Shown piece after piece: positions 12,490-23,904 of a stretch of DNA of 64,000 nucleotides. Position 1 is the first letter of the stretch. Each line of letters opens with the position of its first letter. The notes below the pieces were generated by a model, which was not told the origin of the DNA, did no database searches, and worked only from the letters and a program-made list of their open reading frames with translations. A program made the translations under genes and the position numbers. Origin of the DNA: Stomoxys calcitrans (taxonomy: Eukaryota; Arthropoda; Insecta; Diptera; Muscidae); assembly GCF_963082655.1 (NCBI RefSeq), contig NC_081552.1:186939409-187003408 (forward strand). The letters are read 5' to 3'.

Positions 12490-13190
12490 TAAAAAGGCGT
12501 TAAGTTCGGCCAAACTTTGGATACCCACCACCTCAGGTAGACATGTAAGCCATCTTTCGTCATAATCCAATGAAAAATTCATAATTTGTGCTCCCATAGC
12601 AGCTATATGGAAATATGGTCCGATTTGGACCAAAAATTCGACACGGATATTGAGTGGTCTAATAAATACAAGTCACTGATAAATTTTGTAGAACAAAATA
12701 TTGGTCTTTTACATAAGTGACTGTGTCAAATTTCAGCAAAATCGGACAATAAATTCATCTTTTGTGGACCCAAAACCTTATATGTTAGCCATATCCAAAT
12801 CTGGACCGATCTTGGGGAAATTGAAGAAAGATGTGGAAGGGCCTATTATAACTATATATCAAAGTTTGGCAAAATCGGACAATAATTGCGCCTTTTATGG
12901 AACCAAAGCTATATTTCAGTATAATCGTATAATAAATGTGGCTTTTATGGGCCTAAAAATTAAATCGGCGGATCGGTCTATATGGGGTCTATATTAAGAT
13001 ATAGTCCGATATAGCCCATCTTCGAACTTAACCTGCTTTTGGACCAAAAAAGAAGCAGAAAGTTTCGGCTCAATATCTCTATTTTTTAAGACTGTAATGG
13101 AAACGGATATTGCGATGTGTTGCAAACGGAAAGACAAAATTAAGACAAAAAGGGTTTGGCTACTCCAATCCACCACCAAAACCAAGAGAA
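12490..13190 (-). mobile_element. Degenerate family B element
   Basis: Minus-strand tail (AAGGCGTTAAGTTCGG) at about 12495, diverged monomers, then a head remnant with GATGTGTTGCAAACGG near 13113. Family C-like sequence follows at 13200-13393 and onward to about 13560. Confidence 0.65.
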
Positions 13191-13998
13191 TAAAGTAAAT
13201 CTAACATCCAAACTTTAATGGGCGGACCCTCCTTATTCTCTTTTCAAAAACGCCAGATCTCAGAGTTGGTCGATTTAGGCGAAATTTGGTATCCTAATTT
13301 AAGGGGGATATATAGGGGGCAACCCAACCTCCAAAGCACGCCAAATGGAAATATAGACCAATAATGACAATAATAGGCTCAAATGAAGAGCACGAATATG
13401 ATATATGGGAGTCCACCTTACCCCCAAAAATACATGCATACCGGACATCTATACCGACCATAGCAATATAAGGCTCAAATGAAAGGTATTTGGAGTAGAG
13501 TAGAAATATGATACCCACATTGCGGCAAAAGATCTGAAAGACCGTTTCAGCACCCCTTAACGGGAATTATTTCCTGACCGTGCCTGTATAATGCTCAAAA
13601 TTGAGTACTCAATGTGGACATCGCGGTGATTTTCCTATACATTCTCGACAAATCTTACAATCAAAAGAGTTAAAATATGTGAAAATCAGTCTGCCATTTT
13701 TGAACGAAATGAAACATCTTTATGAAATTTGATATATATAGAGCGTCTAACAACGATATCCAAAATTTGAGTCTAGGCCACATTCGTGAACCCTCTGATA
13801 AAGTCATCCCCTACCAATTTTGTCTGCGTTGCAAAGTTTTCATTTGTGGCTTAATTTCTAAAATTTCGTTATTTGTTGGAAAGTGCTTCTCAAGCCCTAT
13901 AAAACAGAAGCTTTTTTTGTGCCAATAGATCTTTGGCAAAAAAAGGATGTACTTTATAGGGCTTGAGAAGCTGAGAGATATTCGACTGACATAATTAT

Positions 13999-14733
13999 TT
14001 TTATACCCTCCATCATAGGATGGGGGTATACTAATTTAGTCATTGTGATTGTAACATCTCGAAATATGCGTCTGAGTCTGTTGATCGTCATTTAATTTTA
14101 AGTCGATCTAGCCATGTCCGTCCTTCTGTCTGTCGAAAGCAAATTGGTCAATAATTTGATATAGTTGCCATATAAACCGATCTTGGGTCTTGATCTTGAG
14201 CCTCTAGAGCGCGCAATTCTTATTCGATTTGGTTTGGAAATTTTGCATGAGGTGTTTTGTTATAACTTCCAATAACTTTGCTAAGTACGGCGCAAATCGG
14301 TACATAACCTGATATAGCTGCCATATAAACCGATCTGGGATCTTGACTTCTTGAGTCTCTAGAGGACACAATTCTCATCCGATTTGGCAGACATTTTGTG
14401 CAACGGTTTCTCTCATGACTTTCAACATACGTGTCTAATATGGTCTGAATCGATCAATAGCTTGATACAGCTCCCACATAAACCTATCTCCCGATTTTGC
14501 TTCTTGAGCCCCTACAAGGCGAAATTCTTATCCGAATGAACTGAAATGTTACACTGAAATGTTATGGTCCGAATCAGACTATAACTTGATAAAGCTCCAA
14601 TAGCATAACAGTTCATATTCAATATTCTTTGTTTGCCTAAAACGAGATACCGCTCATAGAACTCGACAAGTGCGATCCATGGTGGAGGGCATATAAGATT
14701 CGGCCCGGCCGAACTTAGCACGCTCTTACATGT
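13999..14733 (+). mobile_element. Old family A element (haplotype A)
   Basis: Head TATACCCTCCATCATAGGAT, a shortened microsatellite (GTCCGTCCTTCTGTCTGTC), three diverged monomers and tail hairpin TTCGGCCCGGCCGAA with a CTTACATGT end. It lies about 200 bases downstream (transcript sense) of dpr exon 14930. Confidence 0.75.
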
Positions 14734-14929
14734 TTGATATTCTTCCGAGTATGACCTCGTATTTTGTGAGTTATGAAGACATTTGTGAACATATTTTTAA
14801 TCGAAATATTGATTTAGATAGCTTAAAAAATTTGCAATTATATTGGGCCAAAAGTTCCCGGGTCTTCTGGGGAAATTTTAAAGGGATAATGTTTATAATC
14901 ACATGGCGTTTTATTCAATGCCTATTTAC

Positions 14930-15057
14930 CTCTTCATGGTGATACCAAAATATGTAGGCTGGAGGCTCCAGACTGAATTTTACGGTACATGTTAGATTGA
15001 TGGTACTTCCTTTGTCCACATGAAAATCGGGTCCGCCTTGAATGGTTGCCGTTGGCA
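14930..15057 (-). CDS. dpr6: dpr-family Ig protein, exon opening Ig domain 2 (copy 1)
   Basis: Internal coding exon, 128 bp, minus strand. The acceptor is TTTCTAG at 15058-15064 and the donor is GTAAAT below 14930. It begins with two bases completing a Val codon left by the exon at 39568 (phase 1) and ends in phase 0 at Glu. The product reads VPTATIQGGPDFHVDKGS, then INLTCTVKFS and YIFWYHHEE. This is the first half of the second Ig domain, with its B-strand cysteine (NLTC) and core tryptophan (FWYH). An identical exon occurs at 28473-28600 inside a duplicated block. Because 128 is not a multiple of three, splicing both copies into one mRNA would break the frame, so at most one is used per transcript. 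No coding difference separates the copies. Confidence 0.88.
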
Positions 15058-15884
15058 CTAGAAATGTAGAAATTATTTTAAACAAAGTAAATTTAATTTT
15101 TTTTTATGAAGATTAGTAATAAGCAACTAAAATTATGCAAAGTTCGGCAGTGCCGAATTTTGGGCACACACCACGATGTGTTCTGGTAAAATTCGCGACC
15201 CCACTGACACTTGAGGCCATGAGTTTTATATAAAAATCGTTCCATTCAGTTAAATATCTTTCATTTAATACCTATAGTGTCCCTATCGATAAAATATAAA
15301 AATGTAAAAAAATAGAAAGGGTACCAAATAAATAGAAATTCTTTTCTTATATTGCAGTTAGTTAAATGCTGTTGTTTGACTGTGGCAACGAAAAAGCGTA
15401 GTTAATGCATCAGAAACAAAACAAAAACTGAATGCTGCCAGTAAAGCGATGTAAATCTATTCATGTTGCGTTGTCTTCTTTTCATTGCTTTATATGCTAG
15501 CTATGTAAGTCAAGTTAAGTCATACGTGTCGGATATGGTTGCAATCAGTCTATATTTGAACATAGCTGTCATATATAGCGATCATCCTATATAAATTTAT
15601 GAGCCCATAAAAGGCGTATTTATCAAATGATTTTGCTTAAATTTGGCACAAGGACCTGTTCTAAGCATTTCAGTATCCACGCCGAGTGTGGCCGAACTCC
15701 CAATATAAGGTCTTTACCATAAACAGTGTATCAATTTACGATTAACGATTACTAATGTATGCTCTTGTTTCCACATAAGACCGATGGGCCCTAGATGGGT
15801 TAATGAACCTTAATCGAGCGATCGGTCATTGGGACGGCCTATATGTAGGCCACCAAACGGTCTGTATGAAAGCCAACGTAGGGC

Positions 15885-16331
15885 AAATTTTCAGCGGTGG
15901 TTATCCCCTCCTGACCCTGGCGACATTTGTGGTGCACTGTATGACATGTAAAAACTTTTCCTCAAAATGTTATCGCACTGCGGCACGCCGCACAGTAGCA
16001 GAAAATCCGAAAAAAACTATTGTTCAAAATATACCGTGTGAGAACGGGTAGTGACATCTCTTTGAAATTTGAAATGGTTAGAGCCGAAGTGATGTCGTTT
16101 GTGCAAAATTTAAGGATTAAGGATTAAAGTTGTCTAGGCGCCTCTTGAGAGTTTAATTTTTATTTGTTGACATTTTGGCTGACATTGGCTTTGTGTTTTG
16201 CAATTTACGAAAGAATTTGTGGTTCGGCTCTAACCATTTAACATTTCAAAGAGATATCTCAACCCGTTCTCACATGGTATATTTGTTACTAGTTTTTCGG
16301 TTTTCTCCCACTGTGCGCCGCTCGGACTATA
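15885..16331 (+). mobile_element. tRNA-derived SINE, 5' truncated, split by Transib-like MITE (haplotype A)
   Basis: Body from TTTTCAGCGGTGGTTATCCC to CTGCGGCACGCCG, interrupted at 15991-16315, resuming as CGCCGCTCGGACTATA and then cut by a family B element at 16332. The matching copy is at 29428-29874. Confidence 0.72.
15991..16315. mobile_element. Transib-like MITE, 325 bp, copy in haplotype A
   Basis: Ends CACAGTAGCAGAAAA and, read inward from the right, CACAGTGGGAGAAAA. Imperfect inverted repeats of about 100 bases follow, sharing the GTGAGAACGGGT and TCTCTTTGAAAT segments. It is flanked by the five-base direct repeat CGCCG (15986-15990, 16316-16320) and inserted within a SINE. A CACAGTG-like end with a GC-rich five-base duplication matches the Transib superfamily. 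There is no coding capacity. Confidence 0.72.
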
Positions 16332-17600
16332 ACAAGTAAAAACGTTTTAAGTTCGGTCGTGTCGGACTTTGGATACCCACCACCATGGATATATTAGTTT
16401 TATTATAACTACACTACCATATCCATAATTATATTTAAACAGGGGCTGGTCTGGTCTGGGAAATAAATCCGCCTTCAATGGAATTAAATTAAATATAAAT
16501 TAGAAAGTCGGTCTATATGACAGCTATACCTAACTATCGTCCGATATGAAATATGATGCAAGGCTTAATACAAGTCACTGTGTCAAATTCCAAAAAAATC
16601 GGATAATAAATTCGTCTTTTATGGAATTTAGATACTATGTTTGTGGACCAGCTATATCTAAATTTAATCCGACCTCAACCATGTTTGGGTCGGATGTCGG
16701 AAGTCTAAATACCACTCGCTGTTTCAAGTTGCAGAAAAATCGGATGTCAAATGCAGCTTTTTTGGGCTTCAGACTCTTAATCGGCAGAACGAACCATATG
16801 GCAGCTATATCTAAATATAGTCCGATCTGAACCATATTCAGGTCGGAGGTCGAGAGGCTTATAACAACTCAGTATTTCAAATTTCAGCTAATTTTGGAAA
16901 ATATATGCAGCTCTTACGGGCTACAGACCCTTAACCGGCAGATCAGTCAACATGGCAGCTATATCTAAATATAGTCCGAACTGAATCATATTTTAGTCGA
17001 AAATCGGGAAGCTTAAAACAACTCACGGTTTCAAATTTCAGCGATTTGGTTAATAAATACAGCTTTTATTGGTTTCAGACCCTTAATCGACAGATCGGTC
17101 TATATAGTAGCTATATCCAAATATAGTCGGATTTTGCCCGTTCAATAACTTAACATGCGTGCAGCAAAAATATGTATTTATGCCGAATTTCAGCTCAATA
17201 AATCAACTTTTCAAGGCTGTAGTGAGATGACAACAGACGGACAGACACACGGGCATAGTAAAATCGCCTTAGTGTTTAAAATATATACATATCCAGGGTG
17301 GCGAATTTCCAACGTTTTGACCGACCGGACTTAATGCCTTTTTATACCAACCACCAAAGAATGGGGTATATTCATTATACCCTACACCACTACTGTGGTA
17401 CAGGGTATTATAACTTGCATTTGCTTGTAACACCCAAAAGGAAGAGAGATAGGCCCATTGATAAGTATACCGACCGACTCAGAATCACTTTCTGATTCGT
17501 TTAAGCTATGTCCGTCTGTCTGTCCGTCCCTCTGCCCATGTTAATTTGTGCACAAACTACAGGTCGCAATTTTCATCCAATCGTCTTCAATTTGGTACAG
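16332..17600 (-). mobile_element. Diverged family B-type element plus another DINE-like head (haplotype A)
   Basis: Tail ACAAGTAAAAACGTTTTAAG with an imperfect hairpin, monomers of the GGCAGCTATATCTAAATATA type to about 17290, then a second head-like sequence (GTGGTACAGGGTATTATAAC, 17396-17415) with GTCTGTCTGTCC. The counterpart is at 29875-31143. Confidence 0.68.
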
Positions 17601-17649
17601 GCATGTTTTTCGGTCGAGTTTTCTTCCCGGCATCTCTTCTTAGGCAAAA

Positions 17650-19343
17650 ACAAGTAAAAGCGTGCTAAGTTCGGCCGGGCCGAATCTTATATACCCTCCA
17701 CCATAGATCGCATTTGTCGAGTTCTTTTCCCGGCATCTCTTCTTAGGCAAAAAAGGATATAAGAAAAGATTTGCTCTGCTATTAGAGCGATTTCAAGATA
17801 TGGTCCGGTTTGGACCACAATTAAATTATATGTTGGAGACCTGTGTAAAATGTCAGCCAATTCGAAAAAGAATTGCGCCCTTTGTGAGCTCAAGAAGTAA
17901 AATAGAGAGATCGATTTATGTGGGAGCTGTATCGGGCTATATACCGATTCAGACCATAATAAACACGTATGTTAATGGTCATGAGAGAATCCGTCGTACA
18001 AAATTTCAGGCAAATCGGATAATAATTGCGACCTCTAGAGGCTCAAGAAGTCAAGATCCCAGATCGGTTTATATGGCAGCTATATCAGGTTATGAACCGA
18101 TTTGAACCATATTTGGCACAGTTGTTGGATATCATAACAAAATACTACGTGCCAAAATTCATTCAAATTGGATAAGAATTGCGCCCTCTAGAGGCTCAAG
18201 AAGTCAAGACCCAAGATCGGTTTATATGACAGCTATATCAGGTTATAAACCGATTTGAACCATACTTGGCACAGTTGTTGGATATCGTAACAAAACACGT
18301 TGTGCAAAATTTCATTCCAATCGGATAAGAATTGCGCACTCTAGAGGCTCAAGAAGTCAAGACCCAAGATCGGTTTATATGGCAGCTGTATCAGGTTATG
18401 AACCGATTTGAACCATACTTGGCACAGTTGTTGGATGTCATAACAAAACACGTCGTGCAAAATTTCATTCCAATCGGATAAGAATTGCGCACTCTAGAGG
18501 CTCAAGAAGTCAAGCCCCAAGATCGGTTTATATGGCAGCCATATCAGGTTATGAACCGATTTGAACCATACTTGGCACAGTTGTTGGATATCGTAACAAA
18601 ACACGTCGTGCCAAAGTTTCTTTCCAATCGGATAAGAATTGCGCACTCTAGAGGCTCAAGAAGTCAAGACCCAAGATCGGTTTATATGACAGCTATATCA
18701 GGTTATAGACCGATTTAAACCATACTTGACACAGTTGTTGGATATCATAACAAAACTTGTCGTGCAAAGTTTCATTCCAATCGGATAAGAATTGCGCACT
18801 CTAGAGGCTCAAGAAGTCAAGACCCAAGATCGGTTTATATGGCAGCTGTATCAGGTTATGGACCGATTTGAACCATACTTGGCACAGTTGTTGGATGTCA
18901 TAACAAAACAGGTCGTGCAAAATTTCATCCCAATCGGATAAGAATTGCGCACTCTAGAGGCTCAAGAAGTCAAGACCCAAGATCGGTTTATATGGCAGCT
19001 ATATCAAAACATGGACCGATATGGCCCATTTACAATACCAACCGACCTACACTAATTAGAAGTATTTGTGCAAAATTTCAAGCGGCTAGCTTTACTCCTT
19101 CGGGAGTTAGCGTGCTTTCGACAGACAGACGGACGGACGGACGGACGGACGGACGGACGGACGGACGGACGGACGGACGGACGGACGGACGGACGGACAG
19201 ACGGACGGACATGGCTAGATCGACATAAAATTTCACGACGATCAAGAATATATATACTTTATGGGGTCTCAGACGAATATTTCGAGTAGTTACAAACAGA
19301 ATGACGTAATTAGTATACCCCCCATCTTATGGTGGAGGGTATA
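17650..19343 (-). mobile_element. Family A element, insertion present only in haplotype A
   Basis: Starts ACAAGTAAAAGCGTG with hairpin TTCGGCCGGGCCGAA, holds 153-bp monomers and a pure GACG microsatellite at about 19127-19200, and ends GGAGGGTATA. The corresponding site near 31284-31290 is an uninterrupted A-run. Confidence 0.85.
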
Positions 19344-21973
19344 AAAAGGATATAAGAAAATATTTGCCCTGTATTAGAGCGATATCAAGATATGGTCCGG
19401 TTTGGACCACAATTAAATTATATGTTGGAGACCTGTGTAAAATGTCAGCCAATTCGAATAAGAATTGCGCCCGTTGTGGGCTCAAGAAGTAAAATAGATA
19501 GATCGATTTATATGGGAGCTGTATCGGGCTATAGACAGATTCAGACCATCATAAACACATATGTTGATAGTCATGAGAGGATCTGTAGTACAAAATTTCA
19601 GGCAAATCGGATAATAATTGCGACATCTTGAGGCTCAAGAAGTCAAGATCCCAGATCGGTTTATATGGCACCTATATCAGGTTATGAACCGACTTGTACT
19701 TTATTTGACATAGTTGTTGAAAGTAACAATAACAAGTAAAAGCGTGCTAAGTTCGGCCGGGCCGAATCTTATATACCCTCCACCATGGATCGCATTTGTC
19801 GAGTTCTTTTCCCGGCAATCTCTTCTTAGGCAAAAAAGGATATAAGAAAAGAGTTGCTTTGCTATTAAAACGATATCAAGATATGGTCCGGTTCGGACCA
19901 CAATTAAATTATATGTTGGAGACCTGTGTAAAATTTCAGCCAATTCGTATAAGATTGCGCCCATTGGGCTCACGAAGTAAAATAGAGAGAACGATTTATA
20001 TGGGATCTGTATTTATATGGGATCTGTATCTATAGACCGAATAAGACCATAATAAACACGTTTGTTGATGGTCATGAGAGGATCCGTCGTACAATATTTC
20101 AGGCATATCGGATAATAATTGCGACCTCTAGGGGTCAAGAAGTCAAGATCCCAGATCGGTTTATATGGCAGCTATATCAGGTTATGAACCGATTTGAACC
20201 TTATTTGACACAGTTGTTGAAAGTAAAAATAAAATACGTTGCGCCCTCTAAAAGCTCAAGAACTCAAATGCCCAGATCTGTTTATATGACAGCTATATAA
20301 GGTTATGGACCGATTTCAACCATACTTGGCACAGTTGTTGGATATCATAACGAAATACTCCGTGCAAAAATTCATTCAAATCGGATAAGAATTGTGCCCT
20401 CTAGAGGCTCAAGAAGTCAAGACCCAAGATCGGTTTATATGGCAGCTATATCAGGTTATGGACCGATTTAAACCATACTTGGCACAGTTATTGGGAACCA
20501 TAACAAAACACGTCGTGCAAAATTTCATTTCAATCGCATAAGAATTGCGCACTCTAGAGGCTCAAGAAGTCAAGACCCAAGATCGGTTTATATGGCAGCT
20601 ATATCAGGTTATGGACCGATTTAAACCATACTTGGCACAGTTGTTGGGTACCATAACAAACACGTCGTGCAAAATTTCATTTCAATCGGATAAGAATTGC
20701 GCTCTCTAGAGGCTCAAGAAGTCAAGACCCAAGATCGGTTTATATGGCAGCTATATCAGGTTATGGACCGATTTGAACCATACTTGGCACAGTTGTTGAA
20801 TATAATAACAAAACACGTCGTGCAAAATTTCATTCTGATCGGATAAGAATTGCGCACGCTAGAGGCTCAAGAAGTCAAGACCAAGATCGGTTTATATGGC
20901 AGCTATATCAGGTTATGGACCGATTTGAACCATTCCTGGCACAGTTGTTGGATATCATAACACAACATGTCGTGCAAACTTTCATTTCAATCGGATAAGA
21001 ATTGCGCTCTCTAGAGGCTCAAGAAGTCAAGACCCAAGATCGGTTTATATGGCAGCTATATCAGGTTATGGACCGATTTGAACTATACTTGTCGCAGTTG
21101 TTGGATATTATAACGAAACACGTCGTGCAAAATTTCATTCCAATCGGATAAGAATTGCGCACTCTAGAGCTCAAGAAGTCAAGACCCATGATCGGTTTAT
21201 ATGGCAGCTATATCAAAACATGGACCGATATGGCCCATTTACAATACCAACCGACCTACACTAATAAGAAGTATTTGTGCAAAATTTCAAGCGGCTAGCT
21301 TTACTCCTTCGGAAGTTAGCGTGCTTTCGACAGACAGACGACGGACGGACGGACGGACGGACGGACGGACGACGGACAGACGGACGGACATGGCTAGATC
21401 GACATAAAATGTTACGACGATCAAGAATATATATACTTTATGGGTCTCAGACGAATATTTCGAGTAGTTACAAACAGAATGACGAAATTAGTATACCCCC
21501 CATCTTATGGTGGAGGGTATAAAAAACGTCTTGCGAAATTTCAGCCAAATCGGATAGGAATTGCGCCCTCTAGAAGCTCAAGAAGTCAAGTCCTCACATC
21601 TGTTTATATGACAGCTATATCAGGTAATGAACGGATTTGAACCATATTTGGCAAAGTTGTTGGATATCATAACAAAATACTACGTGCCAAAATTCATTCA
21701 AGTTGGATAAGAATTGCGCCCTCTAGAGGTTCAAAAAGTCAAGACCAAGATCGATTTATATGACAGCTATATAAGGTTATAGACCGATTGAACCATACTT
21801 TACACAACTGTTGGATATCGCAAAAAAACACGTCGTGCAAAATTTCATTCCAATCGGATATGAATTGCGCACTCTAGAGGCTCAAGAAGTCAAGACCCAA
21901 GATCGGTTTATATGGCAGCTATATCAAAACATGGACCGATATGGCCCATTTACAATACCAACCGACCTACACT
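19344..21973 (-). mobile_element. Older family A element, haplotype A allele, split and cut by the gap
   Basis: Segments 19344-19731 and 21522-21973 flank the insert 19732-21521; a small tail piece lies at 17616-17649. It has one 153-bp monomer fewer than the allele at 31186-32516. It runs into the N gap. Confidence 0.82.
19732..21521 (-). mobile_element. Family A element, insertion present only in haplotype A, exact empty site known
   Basis: Starts ACAAGTAAAAGCGTG and ends GGAGGGTATA. It splits sequence that is continuous at 31672-31681 (AACAAT, six A, CGTC). Removing 19732-21521 restores that sequence without any duplicated base. Confidence 0.9.
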
Positions 21974-22173
21974 NNNNNNNNNNNNNNNNNNNNNNNNNNN
22001 NNNNNNNNNNNNNNNNNNNNNNNNNNNNNNNNNNNNNNNNNNNNNNNNNNNNNNNNNNNNNNNNNNNNNNNNNNNNNNNNNNNNNNNNNNNNNNNNNNNN
22101 NNNNNNNNNNNNNNNNNNNNNNNNNNNNNNNNNNNNNNNNNNNNNNNNNNNNNNNNNNNNNNNNNNNNNNNNN
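21974..22173. other. Assembly gap (200 N)
   Basis: Exactly 200 undetermined bases, a round placeholder length. The left flank ends inside a family A element whose continuation is found after 32281. The right flank begins inside LINE ORF1. The gap therefore joins two sequences that need not be adjacent in the genome. Confidence 0.99.
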
Positions 22174-23071
22174 CGAATGCGAAAAAGACTGTTCCCGCTC
22201 TAACATTGTTTGTGGTTTATGCGGTCATATGTTTCATATTTCTTGCGCTCCAAAAGGCATACCCAACATGACGGCTGCATTAATAGAGACTATAAAGAAA
22301 AGCCAAGGTGCACTTCTTTATCGATGTGGCCAGTGTTTTAATTTACCTTCTCAAAATACTTCTGGGCAAGATAATGTAGGAGCCAAATTAGAAGCTCTAG
22401 AAACTAAAATTGAAAAAGTGTCGAAGTTACTAATGGATAATGTATTGCCGCAACTAAACTCTATTAAAAGTGATATTGAAAACTGTTTGTCTCGCATAGA
22501 GACATTTGAGAAAGGAACGAATTCAAAAATCGACAAGTTAGTTGTTGAAAATAATCACATACGTAAACAGCTTAACAGATGTGACATATTGGTCAGTGGC
22601 CTTCCAAAAACCTTAACAAATGATGATTTATACGAAGTTGTGGACAAAATCGGGAATGTTTTGGATGTCAAGCTAGAGCCATATGATATCCACCTTTGCA
22701 CTTGGATTCGCAATAAAAAAGTATTACTTGTCAAATTTAATTCCGTAAGAAAGCGAGATAAGATATTTTCTAACTATATAAAAACGAAAAATCTACAGCT
22801 TAACCATGTAATAAATACTGATATTGAAGCTAGGGTGTATATAAATGAACACCTAACACCCATAGCAGCAAATATGCAATATTTTTGTAGAAAGCTATTG
22901 AAGGAGAAGAAAATTACCAAATACTTTATCAAAAATTCAAGTGTTCCAGAGGTTAAGCTGGTATTGGCGAATGGATCAGAAAAGAATGTGAGATTTGACC
23001 AAATTAATGACTTTACTGCAAATGCTGGTGCTCTAGAAACAGTTGGTGCTGCTTTGGAATGGGCTTGCTAA
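22174..23071 (+). CDS. LINE ORF1 protein with PHD-type zinc finger and coiled coil (5' partial)
   Basis: The open frame runs out of the gap to a TAA after EWAC; about 299 residues are readable. Near the start are spaced Cys/His residues (CEKDC, VCGLCGHMFHISC, then YRCGQC) that fit a PHD-like zinc finger. A charged heptad-rich stretch about 75-140 residues in (KLEALETKIEKVSKLL and following) looks like a coiled coil. A C-terminal domain (DILVSGLPKTLTNDDLYEVV and VYINEHLTP) resembles the RNA-binding half of ORF1 proteins in CR1/L1-type elements. ORF1 proteins bind element RNA in cytoplasmic particles. The N-terminus is unknown because of the gap; no disabling mutation is seen. Confidence 0.8.
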
Positions 23072-23904
23072 CGGCAGACTTGTAAATAGACTTATTGGTT
23101 TCTCATATTCGAATATGAAATATGTTTATCTATTAAAATATTAATTTCAAAAAAAAAAAAAAAAAAATAAAATAAATAAATATGAAAAAAAAAAAACAAG
23201 AAAAAAAAATTAAATAAAATAAATATATAAATAGAAATTAAATTAAAGGAAAATGTAAACGAAAAGCATTATTTTATCTTATCATTAATTGACTGTAAAC
23301 TGTTTTGAATTCCAGATTTAGAGATTCCAAAATTTTGTTATCACCACAAATAAATAAATTATATTTTTAGTTTTTCCAAATCAATTAATTTTTATTTCTC
23401 ATGCATAATATACATATACAGGCCTGTTCTGGTTTCCGAATTCGCAAAACGCAATATATTGTTTTGCTTATATTTTCTAAATCGCTTTCTTTTAAGATTT
23501 GAAATCACTTGAGGTTGCTCTAACTATATGAGCTTTGATAAGAGTATGAATTCAAGCGTCAGCGTTTCGAGTTTTGCAAGAAATACGGCAAAGAAATTCT
23601 TTCGTTTTGCGTTTTCGAAAATCGGAACAGGCATGATAGATATATATTTCCCAAGTTATGATAGCTTTGTTTCTTTCATGGAATTATTTTATCGCTATGC
23701 TAGAGAATCTTATCTTTTTAAAATATCTTGTGTAATAGCAGAATATCACTTCTTTTGTCTAAAATATTATTTTTTTTAATGAGTAGCAATCGTAACGAAT
23801 GATAGTTAATACGTACAGATCATTGTTACTTTTTATTATTTTAAGATTTAGTTTTAGGTTTCTGCATTTATCATGGATTTGGGGGTTTTCACTATGCCTA
23901 TGTT
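23072..23904 (+). other. Spacer between LINE ORF1 and ORF2
   Basis: 833 bases with no convincing gene. They open with an AT-rich stretch holding A-tracts at about 23148-23220, which resemble an internal copy of a poly(A) tail. An 83-codon frame at 23528-23779 shows no recognisable motif. Most CR1-type elements have overlapping or closely spaced ORFs, so this long spacer is unusual. Confidence 0.6.

Larger units (their letters stand above)
13394..17615. repeat. Duplicated 4.2-kb block, copy 1 (haplotype A)
   Basis: Matches 26938-31157 base for base apart from a handful of substitutions and one-base indels, for example GCGGC at about 13514 against GCGC, and CGGCC at about 14700 against CATCC. 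It contains a family A element (13999-14733), the dpr exon 14930-15057, a SINE, a Transib-like MITE and a family B element. Homology resumes beyond its right edge: 19344-19731 and 21522-21973 match 31295-32281. Confidence 0.95.

Noticed and set aside
13722..13928. 68-codon frame duplicated at 27265-27471
   Set aside because: Its conservation only reflects the near-identical block copies; no motif, and it lies in dpr intron sequence.
23528..23779. Small gene in the LINE spacer
   Set aside because: No recognised motif and no sign of coding constraint; the region is AT-rich.
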